Part shown: positions 8,261 through 17,639 of the stretch, in pieces | Layout: each line of letters begins with the position of its first letter | How positions within the stretch are numbered: position 1 is the stretch's first letter | IMG/VR virus record: IMGVR_UViG_3300025115_000003 | Location: 1 to 64,000 of that record | DNA: 64,000 nt | Reading direction: 5' to 3' (one strand) | Source of the DNA: a virus | Program-made: the position numbers and the translations under genes | Notes under the pieces: model-generated | What the model saw: the letters and a program-made list of their open reading frames with translations, nothing else | What the model was told of the DNA's origin: nothing | The model's database searches: none

Positions 8261-9505
8261 TTAACTATTTCTATTTGTAGGAAGAATAATCCTAACATTC
8301 TCACTTTTGATAGGGTTCTTTCCTTGTTTATTCATTTTATCTGTTCTTAGTCTTTTAATCGCTGCTGTCTTATTTTGACTTATAGCCTCTTTTAAAAACT
8401 GTTCAGTATCGTATTTAACAAATCGTTTAAAAGCATCAAAAACATCAGCATGAACATCTCTTTTATTATTTTCTAATTGAAGATCATATTCATGTCGAGT
8501 CATTGTAAATGTCTGATTACCTACAGTAACTTTAACTGGTTCATATAAATACCTAAAGAAATCATCACGTGTACTATAAGTAACTTTTCCGTTATCATTT
8601 ATTTTAATCTTATCTGGAATATTATAAGTATCTGCACCAATTTTTAATTTACCTTTTTTAATTATGTCATATACACTATTCTCAACATTAGCAATTTGCA
8701 TATTACCTTTTTTATCCACACTTACTCCCCAATAATCAATAGCATCTTGAATCTGTTTAGCTTCAGCATCAGCCTCTGCTTTAATTCTATTTTGTTGTTC
8801 TTTTGTAAGTGATTCTTGTAAGTAGTTTAATTCTTCTTCTGCTTCGGTAAATATTGTTTTAGAATCCTTGAGATAATTATAATATTTATCAATCTTCTCT
8901 TTAGATTCACCTCTCTTAGTCCTTGCTGTATAAATAATATTTTTTAATTGTTCTTCATTCTCAGGGTCTAATTGAATACTATTGTAATCAGCTACTGGAA
9001 CAAAGTTTTCAATGTTTCCATTATTAGTATTAAGGTGATTAATAACATCTCTTAATACTGGATATGTAGAAAATAAAGTTTGTACATATCCAGATACTGC
9101 TTGTTGTGCGGCAATATTATATACATCATCTACATATTTTGCTATACCTTGTGGAGTATTTTCATACTCAATTGGATTACCTGATTCATCAACAGGAGAA
9201 ATATTAGTAAGTTTAAATACTTCCTCTAATGGCAAAGGCTCATTAGAATTATCTTCTAATTCTTTTAACTGATCTGCTGTAAATTTAATAACATTATTAT
9301 CATCTATAGCATTACCTTTATCATCTAAATTATAAACTACTCCATCTATATCAATCTGATTTAAATTACTATTATCAACAACTCCTTGATTTTGTTCATC
9401 TTGTTGATTATTATTTAATACAGCAGATTGATCATTAGGATCAACAGGCTTTAAACCTTCGCTCCCTTTTTGTGAATCTTCAACTTTAATTACTAAATCT
9501 TGCAT
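8261..9505 (-). CDS. Acidic, scaffold-like head assembly protein, 414 aa
   Basis: It lies between portal and MCP, the classical position of scaffolding or head-assembly genes. The first roughly 110 residues are highly acidic and Asn/Gln-rich, probably disordered (NNNQQDEQNQGVVDNSNLNQ). Residues about 200-255 are a charged coiled coil (EEELNYLQESLTKEQQNRIK). The C-terminal part ends in a basic patch (KNPIKSENVRIILPTNRNS). No protease signature is visible. The acidic N-terminus, coiled coil and basic C-terminus fit a scaffold that contacts the MCP, but this is inference. It could also be a retained internal head protein. Confidence 0.6.
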   Translation of the reverse strand: MQDLVIKVEDSQKGSEGLKPVDPNDQSAVLNNNQQDEQNQGVVDNSNLNQIDIDGVVYNLDDKGNAIDDNNVIKFTADQLKELEDNSNEPLPLEEVFKLTNISPVDESGNPIEYENTPQGIAKYVDDVYNIAAQQAVSGYVQTLFSTYPVLRDVINHLNTNNGNIENFVPVADYNSIQLDPENEEQLKNIIYTARTKRGESKEKIDKYYNYLKDSKTIFTEAEEELNYLQESLTKEQQNRIKAEADAEAKQIQDAIDYWGVSVDKKGNMQIANVENSVYDIIKKGKLKIGADTYNIPDKIKINDNGKVTYSTRDDFFRYLYEPVKVTVGNQTFTMTRHEYDLQLENNKRDVHADVFDAFKRFVKYDTEQFLKEAISQNKTAAIKRLRTDKMNKQGKNPIKSENVRIILPTNRNS

Positions 9506-9532
9506 TTTAATTTAATTTACATTATTAATTGT

Positions 9533-11695
9533 TTAATTATTATTATTTTGCATTGCTGCGAGTTTTAATTCTCTATCAGTAATTAGATTTTGTTCTAATT
9601 CAATAGCATCTAATTTATTTTGCGCTGTAATTTGGGCAGCTTCTTTTTGACCTTCTACTACAGCTTGAGCATTTCTACCTTCAATCTCTTTCATTTCCTT
9701 TTGGAATTGTCTATCCAATTCTGCATATTTTGCAATAGCTTGTCTAATTGCAGAAGAACTATCTCCATCTATTGCCTCAGCAGCTAATTCATCTTTACCA
9801 TTCTGAGCAGCACTAAATGCAAGATTCTTATATTCTTCTAATTTTTGCTTTTCTATAACAGAATTAGCAACAAAAATACCAAGTTGCATATTACTTAATT
9901 CACCACCTGGTATATTAAAATACCTTGTAGTACCGTCTTTTCTATTAAATAATGAACCACTTACTCCATCTATATAAGCTACTTTAGCAAATTCACAGCT
10001 AATCTTATGTTGTTTTGCTAACACATTATTGTATACAGTAGTCATTAAAATACTACCAAGTTTGGCTCTATATAAATTCTGTTCATTATTTCTAACTGTA
10101 GAACTTGCAGGAGCACTACCATAACGAGCATCATTCATGTTAGATAGTTCCCAAGCCTCAGCTTTTAGACTTTCTCTTAAATCAATTAAATCTCTAATAA
10201 AATTAGAAGCAGAGGTATTACCTACTACAATGTAATCTTTTGCTACATCTCTACCTGAATATTTAGTTTCATCATATATAATAGTATTATCAGCTTTAAG
10301 ATAAAACATATTAGCTTTAACACTACCGTCTTGAGATGCTAATAAACCTTTAGGTATTAATTCAGTAGGAAGTTTATATTTAGCTATTGCTCTTTCAATT
10401 TGCAAATTTATAATTCTGTATAAAGCAAGAATAGGTAATATCCTTTTTGGAATAGGATTAATAAAATTATGCTTTAGTAATCCTCTTTTACCAACAACTG
10501 GTAAATAAACAGTTCCATCTTCTTTATAAATCTGCACCTCTACAGGTTCAGGAACAAGATAAATACCAGATGTATAATCACCTAATAATACTTGTTTCCA
10601 AATTTCTTCAATCCAAATATCTTCTTCATTTATATCACCTAATTCAGGATTAAATTCATAGCTTTCATCTTCTATAGATTCAGTTAATTGTCCTAATGGA
10701 TTAAGTCTAACAATAGATTTCTTTTTTATTTCAGTTTTAAATAAAATAATATATTCATCTATAAAATCAGAATTAAATGTAAAGTTAGTATCTCCTGTTG
10801 AAACACCATCAAGATTAATAGAACCATATATATCTTTATATACTTGAGCAGGGATACTATTTGGCATATCACCAGTGGCTAATCTACTGGTTAATATATT
10901 TAAATATTCTCTATCCTTAGTAGTTAATTTATCTCCGTAAAAACTACTAATTTGAAAAATACTCATTCTCCTTTTAATAAGGAATCCATCACCTTCTTCT
11001 ACAGAATCTTTACCTGCTAAAATAGGAAATGCATCTAATGGTGATATAATATCAAACATTGCATTTCCATTAATAATATAATTGTAGAAATAAACTTCTT
11101 CTGTTGCCCACCAATCAAAAAAGCCTTGAAGTCTTTTATCTTCAAAACCATTTAGATCATTAATAAATTCGATTAAATCAGAAGCATATATTGCTCTTTC
11201 ATCTACCCATTCTAATTTCTTCTTTTTTACTTCTTCTTCTATATTACCTATAGGTTGAGAAGGTACATCTGTTTGTTGAAACTCATTAATTTTATTAATA
11301 ATGAATTGTTCAAGAATAGGTTGAATAGCTTGTGCTACATCTAAATTCTTTTTAATTACTATATCAGGATCATTTATCTTAACTGTGTATTGATAAGGTA
11401 AATCAATATATTCTCCTATGTTCTTTTCTTTAATAGGAGTAATAAAATCAATATCTCTAATTTCACCTGGTAATTTAGGAAGATCTTCACCTGGTTCAGC
11501 AGACAAAGGTTTAAGTACATATTCAAATACTTTATCTGGAATTATACCATTTGCAGCATTATAATTATCTACAGTATCAGATATACTCTTTTGAGAAGTA
11601 GCAGTAGTAATCCAATATTTGGCATTATTAACATACCAATCTCTGGACTTCTTTTTTCTAATAGGTACTCGTTGTTGAGGAAAAACTATTGACAT
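9533..11695 (-). CDS. Portal protein
   Basis: A 720-residue protein forming the dodecameric DNA channel at one vertex. It follows TerL directly (3-base gap) and precedes the scaffold-like gene. Features fitting crAss-like portals are an N-terminal basic segment (PIRKKKSRDWYVNNAKYW), YTVKINDPDIVIKKN near residue 105, a long clip/stem region with KHNFINPIPKRILPILALYR, and a C-terminal coiled and barrel helix rich in Ala, Gln and Glu (about residues 625-720). The length is typical of the large portals of this group. The call relies on context and motif memory. Confidence 0.8.
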   Translation of the reverse strand: MSIVFPQQRVPIRKKKSRDWYVNNAKYWITTATSQKSISDTVDNYNAANGIIPDKVFEYVLKPLSAEPGEDLPKLPGEIRDIDFITPIKEKNIGEYIDLPYQYTVKINDPDIVIKKNLDVAQAIQPILEQFIINKINEFQQTDVPSQPIGNIEEEVKKKKLEWVDERAIYASDLIEFINDLNGFEDKRLQGFFDWWATEEVYFYNYIINGNAMFDIISPLDAFPILAGKDSVEEGDGFLIKRRMSIFQISSFYGDKLTTKDREYLNILTSRLATGDMPNSIPAQVYKDIYGSINLDGVSTGDTNFTFNSDFIDEYIILFKTEIKKKSIVRLNPLGQLTESIEDESYEFNPELGDINEEDIWIEEIWKQVLLGDYTSGIYLVPEPVEVQIYKEDGTVYLPVVGKRGLLKHNFINPIPKRILPILALYRIINLQIERAIAKYKLPTELIPKGLLASQDGSVKANMFYLKADNTIIYDETKYSGRDVAKDYIVVGNTSASNFIRDLIDLRESLKAEAWELSNMNDARYGSAPASSTVRNNEQNLYRAKLGSILMTTVYNNVLAKQHKISCEFAKVAYIDGVSGSLFNRKDGTTRYFNIPGGELSNMQLGIFVANSVIEKQKLEEYKNLAFSAAQNGKDELAAEAIDGDSSSAIRQAIAKYAELDRQFQKEMKEIEGRNAQAVVEGQKEAAQITAQNKLDAIELEQNLITDRELKLAAMQNNNN

Positions 11696-11698
11696 ATA

Positions 11699-13981
11699 TT
11701 AATCTTTATAACCGTACAAACCTATTTGAGAATGAATTGATACATTATTTACTGCTTTAATTGCTTCATCCAGTTTCTTTATCTGTCTTACTTTATTTGC
11801 AAATGGATATAGCTTTAAACTACTTATTCTATCAAAATTACCTGTAAGATTAAAGTTTTCTATTTCAAGTAATGTTGGCAAGTCTTTTATATAATGATAA
11901 CTGTACACAATCTGTCCATCCTCTCTAATTGCTCGTTTATTATACAACCACTCTTTTAAATATATATGAGATTCAGTAGAGTTATCTCCACTACCCATAT
12001 TAATACCATAGTTGATACTTTCTTTACCAACAATTCTATTTGATATAATATCTGTAGGATCTTGCATTATTAAATGTAATTTACCCCACTTCTTAAAATC
12101 AGAAACTATAGTACCTCTATCAACCTCTGGTAAGACTTTAGCATTATAATGTTCACATAAATACAATACTATTCTATTAATTTCTTCCATAGTCTCAGGT
12201 CTACCTGCATAAGCTGCTACAATTATATCTCCTGTAGTAGAAGGTAAATTAGTAGGATGCATTAATACATGAATACTATTTAAAGAATTTTTATTAATAA
12301 CTAATTCAGTTTTTTTATCCTTAGCCACACTATCAAAGACAACAGTATATAAATTATCAGGAGTTCTACCTTCTATAGTATAAGGAGGATAAAATTCTCT
12401 TATGCAACCATAGAAATCTTTCTTAGGATTAAACGGTACATCTTCAATATAAGGATGAGCATACTTTTCAAGACCTTCAGCAATTAATTGTTTATTAGTC
12501 TTAAATACAATCTTCTTTCCTATTTCAAATAGCATTCCATCTCTATAATAAGATAGAGCAGGATTAGATTGTAATTCAGAAATATGAGCAGATAAACCAG
12601 GACTACTATATATATTCTCATTAGCAGTTTTAAACGCTTCAGCAGGTTTATTTGCTCTTTGTCCAACATAAGTTAACCATTTATCTACAGATTGTTCAGC
12701 AGCATATTTCTTTTTATCTTCAATATCATATTTTTCTGCTTCTAATAATAAACTATTACCATGTTGATCTATAAACGGTTCCATGTTTAATACTTGAGGA
12801 TGAAAGAAACCACATACAGTTCTTCTTGAATTATCATCCCAAATATTTTCAAATGGCATCATTTTATAATTAGCAGGATTATAAAAAGCTGTACTAAAAG
12901 GTCTCCAGTCAGCACCTTTAACACCTGCTGTACCATAACATCTAATAGTACCTACATTACCGGCACCTACTTCAGTAGAACTTAAAGTAACATCTAATGC
13001 CTGATCAAGATTATTACATTTACCAGATTCTTCAAAGTCTATTTCTAAAGCACGTTTACCAATAGCAGCACTGGGATTATTAAATAAAGATACAGATAAA
13101 GCCTTACTTCTAAATCCAAATTTCTTATTGCCACCTTTTTTAGTTTTATACCCTAACTCAATAGCATCTAACTTTTCAGATAAATAAAATCTTTTCCAAT
13201 GAGTATTCTCTTCATACCAGTCAAGATTAGTCTTAACCATATCAGAAGTAGCACCTTGATCAGTAAGATAAGCTAAGTCATAAGCAGCTAAGATTACAGT
13301 AGCAAAAGGAATAATATTAATAGTATTAGCAGCTTGACTACCTCTTTTATAAGAATAACCTTTGCCACGAGCTTTAGCTTTAGTTAAGTGATAATTATTA
13401 TCTGCTATAAATCTATCAATCTTAAAGTTCCAATAATCACCATCCCAAAATCTTGGAAAACCTTGAACTAATTTAGTTTTATAATCACCTTTTTCATGTA
13501 ACTCTATTTGTTCTTGCTTAGTAGGAGTTCTTAATATTCTACCATAATTAAGATAATTATAATGATCACCAGTAATATGTAAATCTGTAATACTGCCATC
13601 TTTAAGTTTACACTTAGCAGTCATTCCATTTCTACGTCTGTATGTTTCTTGTTTCCAAAATTCATTATACTCATTAGTACCTTTTACATGAGGACAATAA
13701 TAATATTTACCTTTGTTTTCTCCAATAGATACATCTAATCCTTCAATCCATGCAACTAAATCAGGATTCTTTTTATTTTCTTCATAAGCATGAGCTACCT
13801 TAGAAAATATATCTGTATCTATAAATTGAAAATCTATATTAAGTAAAAATCCTCCTGATGCTCCAACTTTAAAATCATTATCTGGATCAATAAATGGCTT
13901 ATTAGTTCTACTATCTATGACAGTAGAAGCAAAGTCATACATTGACTTATCAGAAAATACGTATTCTATAAAAGGTAACAT
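11699..13981 (-). CDS. terL: Terminase large subunit
   Basis: A 760-residue DNA-packaging motor. The N-terminal ATPase domain has a Walker-A-like RGKGYSYKRGS at residues 205-215 with Lys207 as the likely catalytic lysine. Acidic residues follow in the Walker-B region (KRALEIDFEESGK). A RNase H-like nuclease domain follows from about residue 535 (YTVVFDSVAKD) with later acidic positions in LPEVDRGTIVSDF near residue 617. The length agrees with crAss-like TerL proteins. The gene sits upstream of portal and downstream of a helical small protein that may be its TerS partner. Confidence 0.85.
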   Translation of the reverse strand: MLPFIEYVFSDKSMYDFASTVIDSRTNKPFIDPDNDFKVGASGGFLLNIDFQFIDTDIFSKVAHAYEENKKNPDLVAWIEGLDVSIGENKGKYYYCPHVKGTNEYNEFWKQETYRRRNGMTAKCKLKDGSITDLHITGDHYNYLNYGRILRTPTKQEQIELHEKGDYKTKLVQGFPRFWDGDYWNFKIDRFIADNNYHLTKAKARGKGYSYKRGSQAANTINIIPFATVILAAYDLAYLTDQGATSDMVKTNLDWYEENTHWKRFYLSEKLDAIELGYKTKKGGNKKFGFRSKALSVSLFNNPSAAIGKRALEIDFEESGKCNNLDQALDVTLSSTEVGAGNVGTIRCYGTAGVKGADWRPFSTAFYNPANYKMMPFENIWDDNSRRTVCGFFHPQVLNMEPFIDQHGNSLLLEAEKYDIEDKKKYAAEQSVDKWLTYVGQRANKPAEAFKTANENIYSSPGLSAHISELQSNPALSYYRDGMLFEIGKKIVFKTNKQLIAEGLEKYAHPYIEDVPFNPKKDFYGCIREFYPPYTIEGRTPDNLYTVVFDSVAKDKKTELVINKNSLNSIHVLMHPTNLPSTTGDIIVAAYAGRPETMEEINRIVLYLCEHYNAKVLPEVDRGTIVSDFKKWGKLHLIMQDPTDIISNRIVGKESINYGINMGSGDNSTESHIYLKEWLYNKRAIREDGQIVYSYHYIKDLPTLLEIENFNLTGNFDRISSLKLYPFANKVRQIKKLDEAIKAVNNVSIHSQIGLYGYKD

Positions 13982-13984
13982 TCT

Positions 13985-14599
13985 TTACCAATCTCTATTT
14001 GGATCAGCACTATCTGGAACCTCTTCTTCAGTTCCTCTTAATAAAGTTCTATCAGTAAGGCTTGTATCTCTTTCTAATTCCTTCATTGCTTCTTTAAGTG
14101 ATCTAACCTCACCTGGAATACCCTTTGAAACACTAATAATAACAGATATCAAATCTAACAATTCTTGAGCCTGATTTTTATTTAAACCTGCTTCCGAATC
14201 CATTAAATCACTAATACTCTTTCTTACCTTTTGAACAATATTACCATAATATTTAAAACTCTTTAATAACTCACCTATTACTTCATTTACTACAGAATGA
14301 CAAGTATCCTTATAATCAACAATAGCTTGTTTAACTATAGCATCAGGTTTCCATTTATCTGGAAAACTTATTTTAGTTAATATAAAATTATGTGCTTCTT
14401 TATCGCTAAGTCCTTTCTTGTACACAGGAGATTCATAATCAGCCATAAACCAAACATATGCTAATTCTCTATGAGCCATATCTTTAGTTTTATCTCTTTT
14501 TATAATCTCTCTAAAAGAATCATAAGAGAGTAATTCAATAGTATTAACTATTAATTTACCATCTTCATTGATCTTAAATATATTAATCTTTGTCGACAT
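13985..14599 (-). CDS. Helical protein upstream of TerL, small terminase candidate
   Basis: With ATG at 14599 the product is 204 residues (MSTKINIFKINEDGKLIVNT). An ATG at 14614 would add five residues and lengthen the overlap with the upstream gene. It is mostly alpha-helical. Residues about 40-85 have HRELAYVWFMADYESPVYKK, and residues 105-175 form a coiled-coil-like section (GELLKSFKYYGNIVQKVRKS). The C-terminus is acidic (GTEEEVPDSADPNRDW). The stop lies 3 bases from the TerL start. TerS proteins are poorly conserved and are usually called by position. This fits in size, helicity and location, but no DNA-binding motif is certain. Confidence 0.5.
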   Translation of the reverse strand: MSTKINIFKINEDGKLIVNTIELLSYDSFREIIKRDKTKDMAHRELAYVWFMADYESPVYKKGLSDKEAHNFILTKISFPDKWKPDAIVKQAIVDYKDTCHSVVNEVIGELLKSFKYYGNIVQKVRKSISDLMDSEAGLNKNQAQELLDLISVIISVSKGIPGEVRSLKEAMKELERDTSLTDRTLLRGTEEEVPDSADPNRDW

Positions 14600-15053
14600 A
14601 TGGTAAATTAGCAACTTTAACTTTAACTATATAACCATCATCCATATATTTCTTAACTAAATCAAATAGAGGTTTTTCATAAGTATTATATATTCTAAAG
14701 TTTACTTCATCTACATTGCTTGCAACCAATGGACAGCCTTCAGTATTATGATGTGTATTACCGCCATGAAAATACACATGAGAAAAACTAACTCCACCTT
14801 GTTTAATAGTAGCTTTATCTTTCTCTGTATATAAACATAGCATATCTCTTTTAAATCTATTAGAATATCTAATACCTATATTATATCCATTTGGATTTTC
14901 AAATATAGCAGTATGAGTTTTAATTTTAACTCCAAAAGGTCTAACTGCATCTTCTAAAGTATAACATAATAATTTATCACCAAGATAAAGTTTACCTAAA
15001 GTAGTATCAGTAGAATATTTATATCTAATTAAATCAAGATAAATTGTTTCCAT
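14583..15053 (-). CDS. DUF5675-type protein, peptidoglycan-lysis candidate
   Basis: A 156-residue protein with the DUF5675 signature HGGNTHHNTEGCPLVA at residues 96-111: His96, His101 or His102 and Cys107 are spaced like the catalytic or ligand residues of that family, and LCYTLEDAVRPF near residue 30 matches its conserved early strand. DUF5675 proteins of phages are proposed to act on peptidoglycan. With a holin-like gene in the same operon, this protein could be the lysin or a virion-associated wall-degrading enzyme. The family call is good; the enzymatic role is inference. The end overlaps the TerS candidate. Confidence 0.7.
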   Translation of the reverse strand: METIYLDLIRYKYSTDTTLGKLYLGDKLLCYTLEDAVRPFGVKIKTHTAIFENPNGYNIGIRYSNRFKRDMLCLYTEKDKATIKQGGVSFSHVYFHGGNTHHNTEGCPLVASNVDEVNFRIYNTYEKPLFDLVKKYMDDGYIVKVKVANLPYVDKD

Positions 15054-15056
15054 AAT

Positions 15057-15566
15057 TTATAAGTTTAAATATACAACATAATCATTATATGCCTTAGCTT
15101 TACCACCAAAGTAAGGAAATAGATAATAACCAAAATTCCAATTTTTAAATTCAATAGGTACAGTATAAATATTATTTATAGTTAAATATACCTTAACTGT
15201 ATTAAGTTTAATTCTAACTTTAACTTTCTGACCAGCACTAAATGACATATAAGGTATTCTTTTTTCAACACCTTTATAATCACTTATAATATATAAATCG
15301 TATTTATCTTTGGTAATAGTAGGATACCAACCAATAACTATACTATTAACAAATTGTTTAGTAAAAGGTATTTTACCTAATATTCTTTCACCATGTATAA
15401 TAGAAGAAATACCAACAATTTTACTAATTCCATCTCCTTCTACTAAACTACTATTAAACCAACCTTCTTTAACAATAAATTCAAATGTAAATTCTTTTTT
15501 ATTAAACCAAAATTTAGGAATCCATCTGGACTTATGACTGTTCTTTTTTACAGTATATACTTTCAT
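15057..15566 (-). CDS. Beta-sandwich (lectin-like) protein of unknown function, 169 aa
   Basis: A basic, aromatic protein with an all-beta pattern: FTFEFIVKEGWFNSS, SIVIGWYPTITKDKYDLYII, and a glycine-aromatic C-terminus (FGYYLFPYFGGKAKAYNDYV). Glycoside-hydrolase-16 and concanavalin-like jelly rolls often end in such 'pYfGG...a.hd' patterns, so a sugar-binding or wall-binding fold is plausible. It sits between the nuclease gene and the DUF5675 gene, overlapping the former by 4 bases. No catalytic acid pair is evident. The fold is a guess and the function unknown. Confidence 0.55.
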   Translation of the reverse strand: MKVYTVKKNSHKSRWIPKFWFNKKEFTFEFIVKEGWFNSSLVEGDGISKIVGISSIIHGERILGKIPFTKQFVNSIVIGWYPTITKDKYDLYIISDYKGVEKRIPYMSFSAGQKVKVRIKLNTVKVYLTINNIYTVPIEFKNWNFGYYLFPYFGGKAKAYNDYVVYLNL

Positions 15567-16540
15567 CGTCTAAATATATTTAATTGTGGTTCAGCTTTAA
15601 GTTTACTTCCACAATAATGATCGACCATTTTAACAATATCTTCTTTCATATAATTAATAGGTAATATATCAGTTACTTGTTTACCTATTAATTCAGGATA
15701 CCTTATAATATCAGGATGATCTTTAGTATAATAATCATGCCTAATATGACAAAGAATTAATGCCTGATTAACTAAACCAAATGCTTCAGTTAACCAGGCA
15801 TATTTACTTAATTGTAATGAATATTTAATACCAGTGCTTTGATGTAAATAATGTAATGGAAATCTTAATCTATCTTCATTAAGTATATAATTAGTAATAT
15901 TTCCATTATCATCTTTATCATAATAACCAGATTCAAATCTAATAGGAGCTTTATTAGTTTTCCAATCTAATATAACAAAATTATTATCTTTAATTAAAAA
16001 AATATCAATTAAACCAGCAATTAATCTAACATAATCATAAACACATATCTCAGAGTATATACTCCAACCATCATTTACAAAGGCTTCAATTATCTTATAA
16101 ATTTTAGGGTATTTATCCTTAACACCTAATTTAATAAAAGTATTTAAATCTAATTTACCTATATTAGTATTTGGATTAAGAATTAAATCTTTGATAGTAA
16201 ATAATCTTCCAGATTGAACTACAAAAGGAGAAACAAATCCTGTAGCAGTATCTACAGAATCTTCTAAATAACTATGTGTAGAATTACCAATGTTTTGACC
16301 AGTTATTCTATCTTTCTCCCATTTAGCTAATATTTGTAAATAAGTCATTCCCTTATACCTATTATATTTAGGATGTAAAGGATTTTTACCTATCTTTTCA
16401 CAGGCTTTAGCTATATCTCTTTCTTTATCTGCAAACTTATATTCATAATCACCTATAACAGTTGTAACACTTGTATAACTATTACCAAAGTTATCTGTAT
16501 ATTTATGACGTTTACTATCAAATAATATTTCTATATCCAT
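15563..16540 (-). CDS. PD-(D/E)XK nuclease (RecB/Cas4-like exonuclease)
   Basis: A 325-residue protein with the restriction-endonuclease-fold core: Glu164 in YSEICVY, Asp179 in GLIDIFLI, and Asp192-Trp-Lys194 in FVILDWKTNKAP, followed by YSLQLSKYAWL, the helix after the core in RecB-type nucleases. An upstream GNSTHSYLED (His89) matches the conserved 'G..H..le' motif of this superfamily. It would process DNA ends during recombination, replication-intermediate clean-up or host DNA breakdown. It is the first large gene of the late operon, just behind a strong promoter, so it may prepare concatemers for packaging. Confidence 0.8.
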   Translation of the reverse strand: MDIEILFDSKRHKYTDNFGNSYTSVTTVIGDYEYKFADKERDIAKACEKIGKNPLHPKYNRYKGMTYLQILAKWEKDRITGQNIGNSTHSYLEDSVDTATGFVSPFVVQSGRLFTIKDLILNPNTNIGKLDLNTFIKLGVKDKYPKIYKIIEAFVNDGWSIYSEICVYDYVRLIAGLIDIFLIKDNNFVILDWKTNKAPIRFESGYYDKDDNGNITNYILNEDRLRFPLHYLHQSTGIKYSLQLSKYAWLTEAFGLVNQALILCHIRHDYYTKDHPDIIRYPELIGKQVTDILPINYMKEDIVKMVDHYCGSKLKAEPQLNIFRR

Positions 16541-16692
16541 TAAAATAAGATAATTGACTTAGACTTTATAATATAGTTTATGTTTTCAATTAACCCTTTT
16601 TTCTTACCTGACTTGCTAACTTCCTGTATTACCTTATTATATAAGACAGGAGTAAGATTTTTATTAGCTGACTGTTTGATAATGATATTCAT
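16540..16692 (-). CDS. Small basic protein, 50 aa, first gene after the late promoter
   Basis: The frame starts at ATG 16692 and reads MNIIIKQSANKNLTPVLYNK; its TAA shares one base with the ATG of the nuclease gene (TAATG). It begins 17 bases after a consensus promoter, so it is the leader gene of the late operon. The product is Lys-rich with no membrane segment or known motif. A small nucleic-acid-binding or regulatory role is possible but unproven. Confidence 0.55.
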   Translation of the reverse strand: MNIIIKQSANKNLTPVLYNKVIQEVSKSGKKKGLIENINYIIKSKSIILF

Positions 16693-16708
16693 ATACTAAA
16701 TTTTTATA

Positions 16709-16739
16709 CAAAGATAATATATAAATATACATTTGTCAA
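16709..16739 (-). promoter_or_regulatory. Bacteroidota-type promoter of the late operon
   Basis: On the minus strand TTG (16739-16737) is followed after exactly 20 bases by TATCTTTG (16716-16709), matching the Bacteroidota sigma consensus TTG-N19-21-TAnnTTTG. The element starts with TTGACAA. It overlaps the last codons of the 141-residue gene upstream and lies 17 bases before the first late small gene. A nearly identical element stands at 33481-33511 on the other strand. Confidence 0.8.
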
Positions 16740-17161
16740 GTATTTTTGATACTTTTTTGTAAATTTAATGTTAAATTGTCCACAGCTTCATTCTTGAACC
16801 GCTTACTATTTCCAATTTTAATTTCTCTGCCTACAATAGCCATCTGTTTATCTACTTCTTCTTTTTTATCAATGGGTAAATCATTGTAACTTTCAAACCC
16901 CATTGCTTCAACTAATTTATGTCTATAATCTAAATAATCTAATTTATTCTTTTTAATTGTAATATTACCAATTCTTGGTAGATAAATATCTTTACGCATA
17001 TTCATAAAAGAATTAGCTACTTTAGATATATGAGATTCTAATTCAATTATTAAATTAGATAAAACTATAGGAGATACATCATCAAAGTGACCTATGTATT
17101 TATCAAACTTAGGTTCTTTACAATCTATTATAGTTCTACTATATACTACTTCATTATCCAT
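16736..17161 (-). CDS. Conserved small protein of unknown function, 141 aa
   Basis: A helical, lysine-rich protein. The middle reads YLPRIGNITIKKNKLDYLDY, which looks like a conserved core, followed by EAMGFESYNDLPIDKKEEVD. It has no membrane segment or enzymatic motif. It overlaps the upstream 154-residue gene by a single base, so the two form one unit. Its 3' end overlaps the late promoter, so it is upstream of, not part of, the main late transcript unless there is read-through. Function unknown. Confidence 0.6.
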   Translation of the reverse strand: MDNEVVYSRTIIDCKEPKFDKYIGHFDDVSPIVLSNLIIELESHISKVANSFMNMRKDIYLPRIGNITIKKNKLDYLDYRHKLVEAMGFESYNDLPIDKKEEVDKQMAIVGREIKIGNSKRFKNEAVDNLTLNLQKSIKNT

Positions 17162-17625
17162 TACTCAACAATTCCTATTACATCAACGGCATCTAAGATA
17201 AAATAATTAATAATATCAATAGTAGGATAAACCTTAATAAATAAAGAATAATCTTCCTTAGATAGCTTTCTTGCTCTATCTATAAAAGTAGTAAATCTTT
17301 GAGGATTAAGATCAGTAGGAATAGCCTTTGAAGCTAAATCTGCTCTTACATAACCGTTAATAACAATTCTCTTACCTATCCAATCTTTATATTCATCATT
17401 AGCAGCAATTACTTCCATATAATCTGCTGTAACAGTAAAATTCTTTTGATCAATAGATAAAATATTAAAAGTTTTAAAATCTTTTTGAACACCTTTTACT
17501 AATAAACATTTACCAACAGGTTTAATATTTGGTAAAATATTTACATCATAGATTACATCTACAAAAGTTTTAACTTCTGGTTGTAATTCTAATTCTTCTA
17601 CTAACTTTGTTTCTAACTCACTCAT
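17161..17625 (-). CDS. Beta-barrel protein of unknown function, possibly GroES-like, 154 aa
   Basis: After an acidic N-terminus (MSELETKLVEELELQPEV), residues about 33-95 show KPVGKCLLVKGVQKDF, VTADYMEVIAANDEYKDWIG and KRIVINGYV. The spacing of 'kPvg...LVkg' and 'G.rivin' recalls the GroES beta-barrel. I see no clear mobile-loop sequence, so this is a suggestion only. It is the first gene leftwards from the control region and is co-transcribed with the 141-residue gene. It could be a co-chaperonin-like assembly factor or an unrelated OB/barrel protein. Confidence 0.55.
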   Translation of the reverse strand: MSELETKLVEELELQPEVKTFVDVIYDVNILPNIKPVGKCLLVKGVQKDFKTFNILSIDQKNFTVTADYMEVIAANDEYKDWIGKRIVINGYVRADLASKAIPTDLNPQRFTTFIDRARKLSKEDYSLFIKVYPTIDIINYFILDAVDVIGIVE

Positions 17626-17639
17626 AATAAAAGTTTTTT

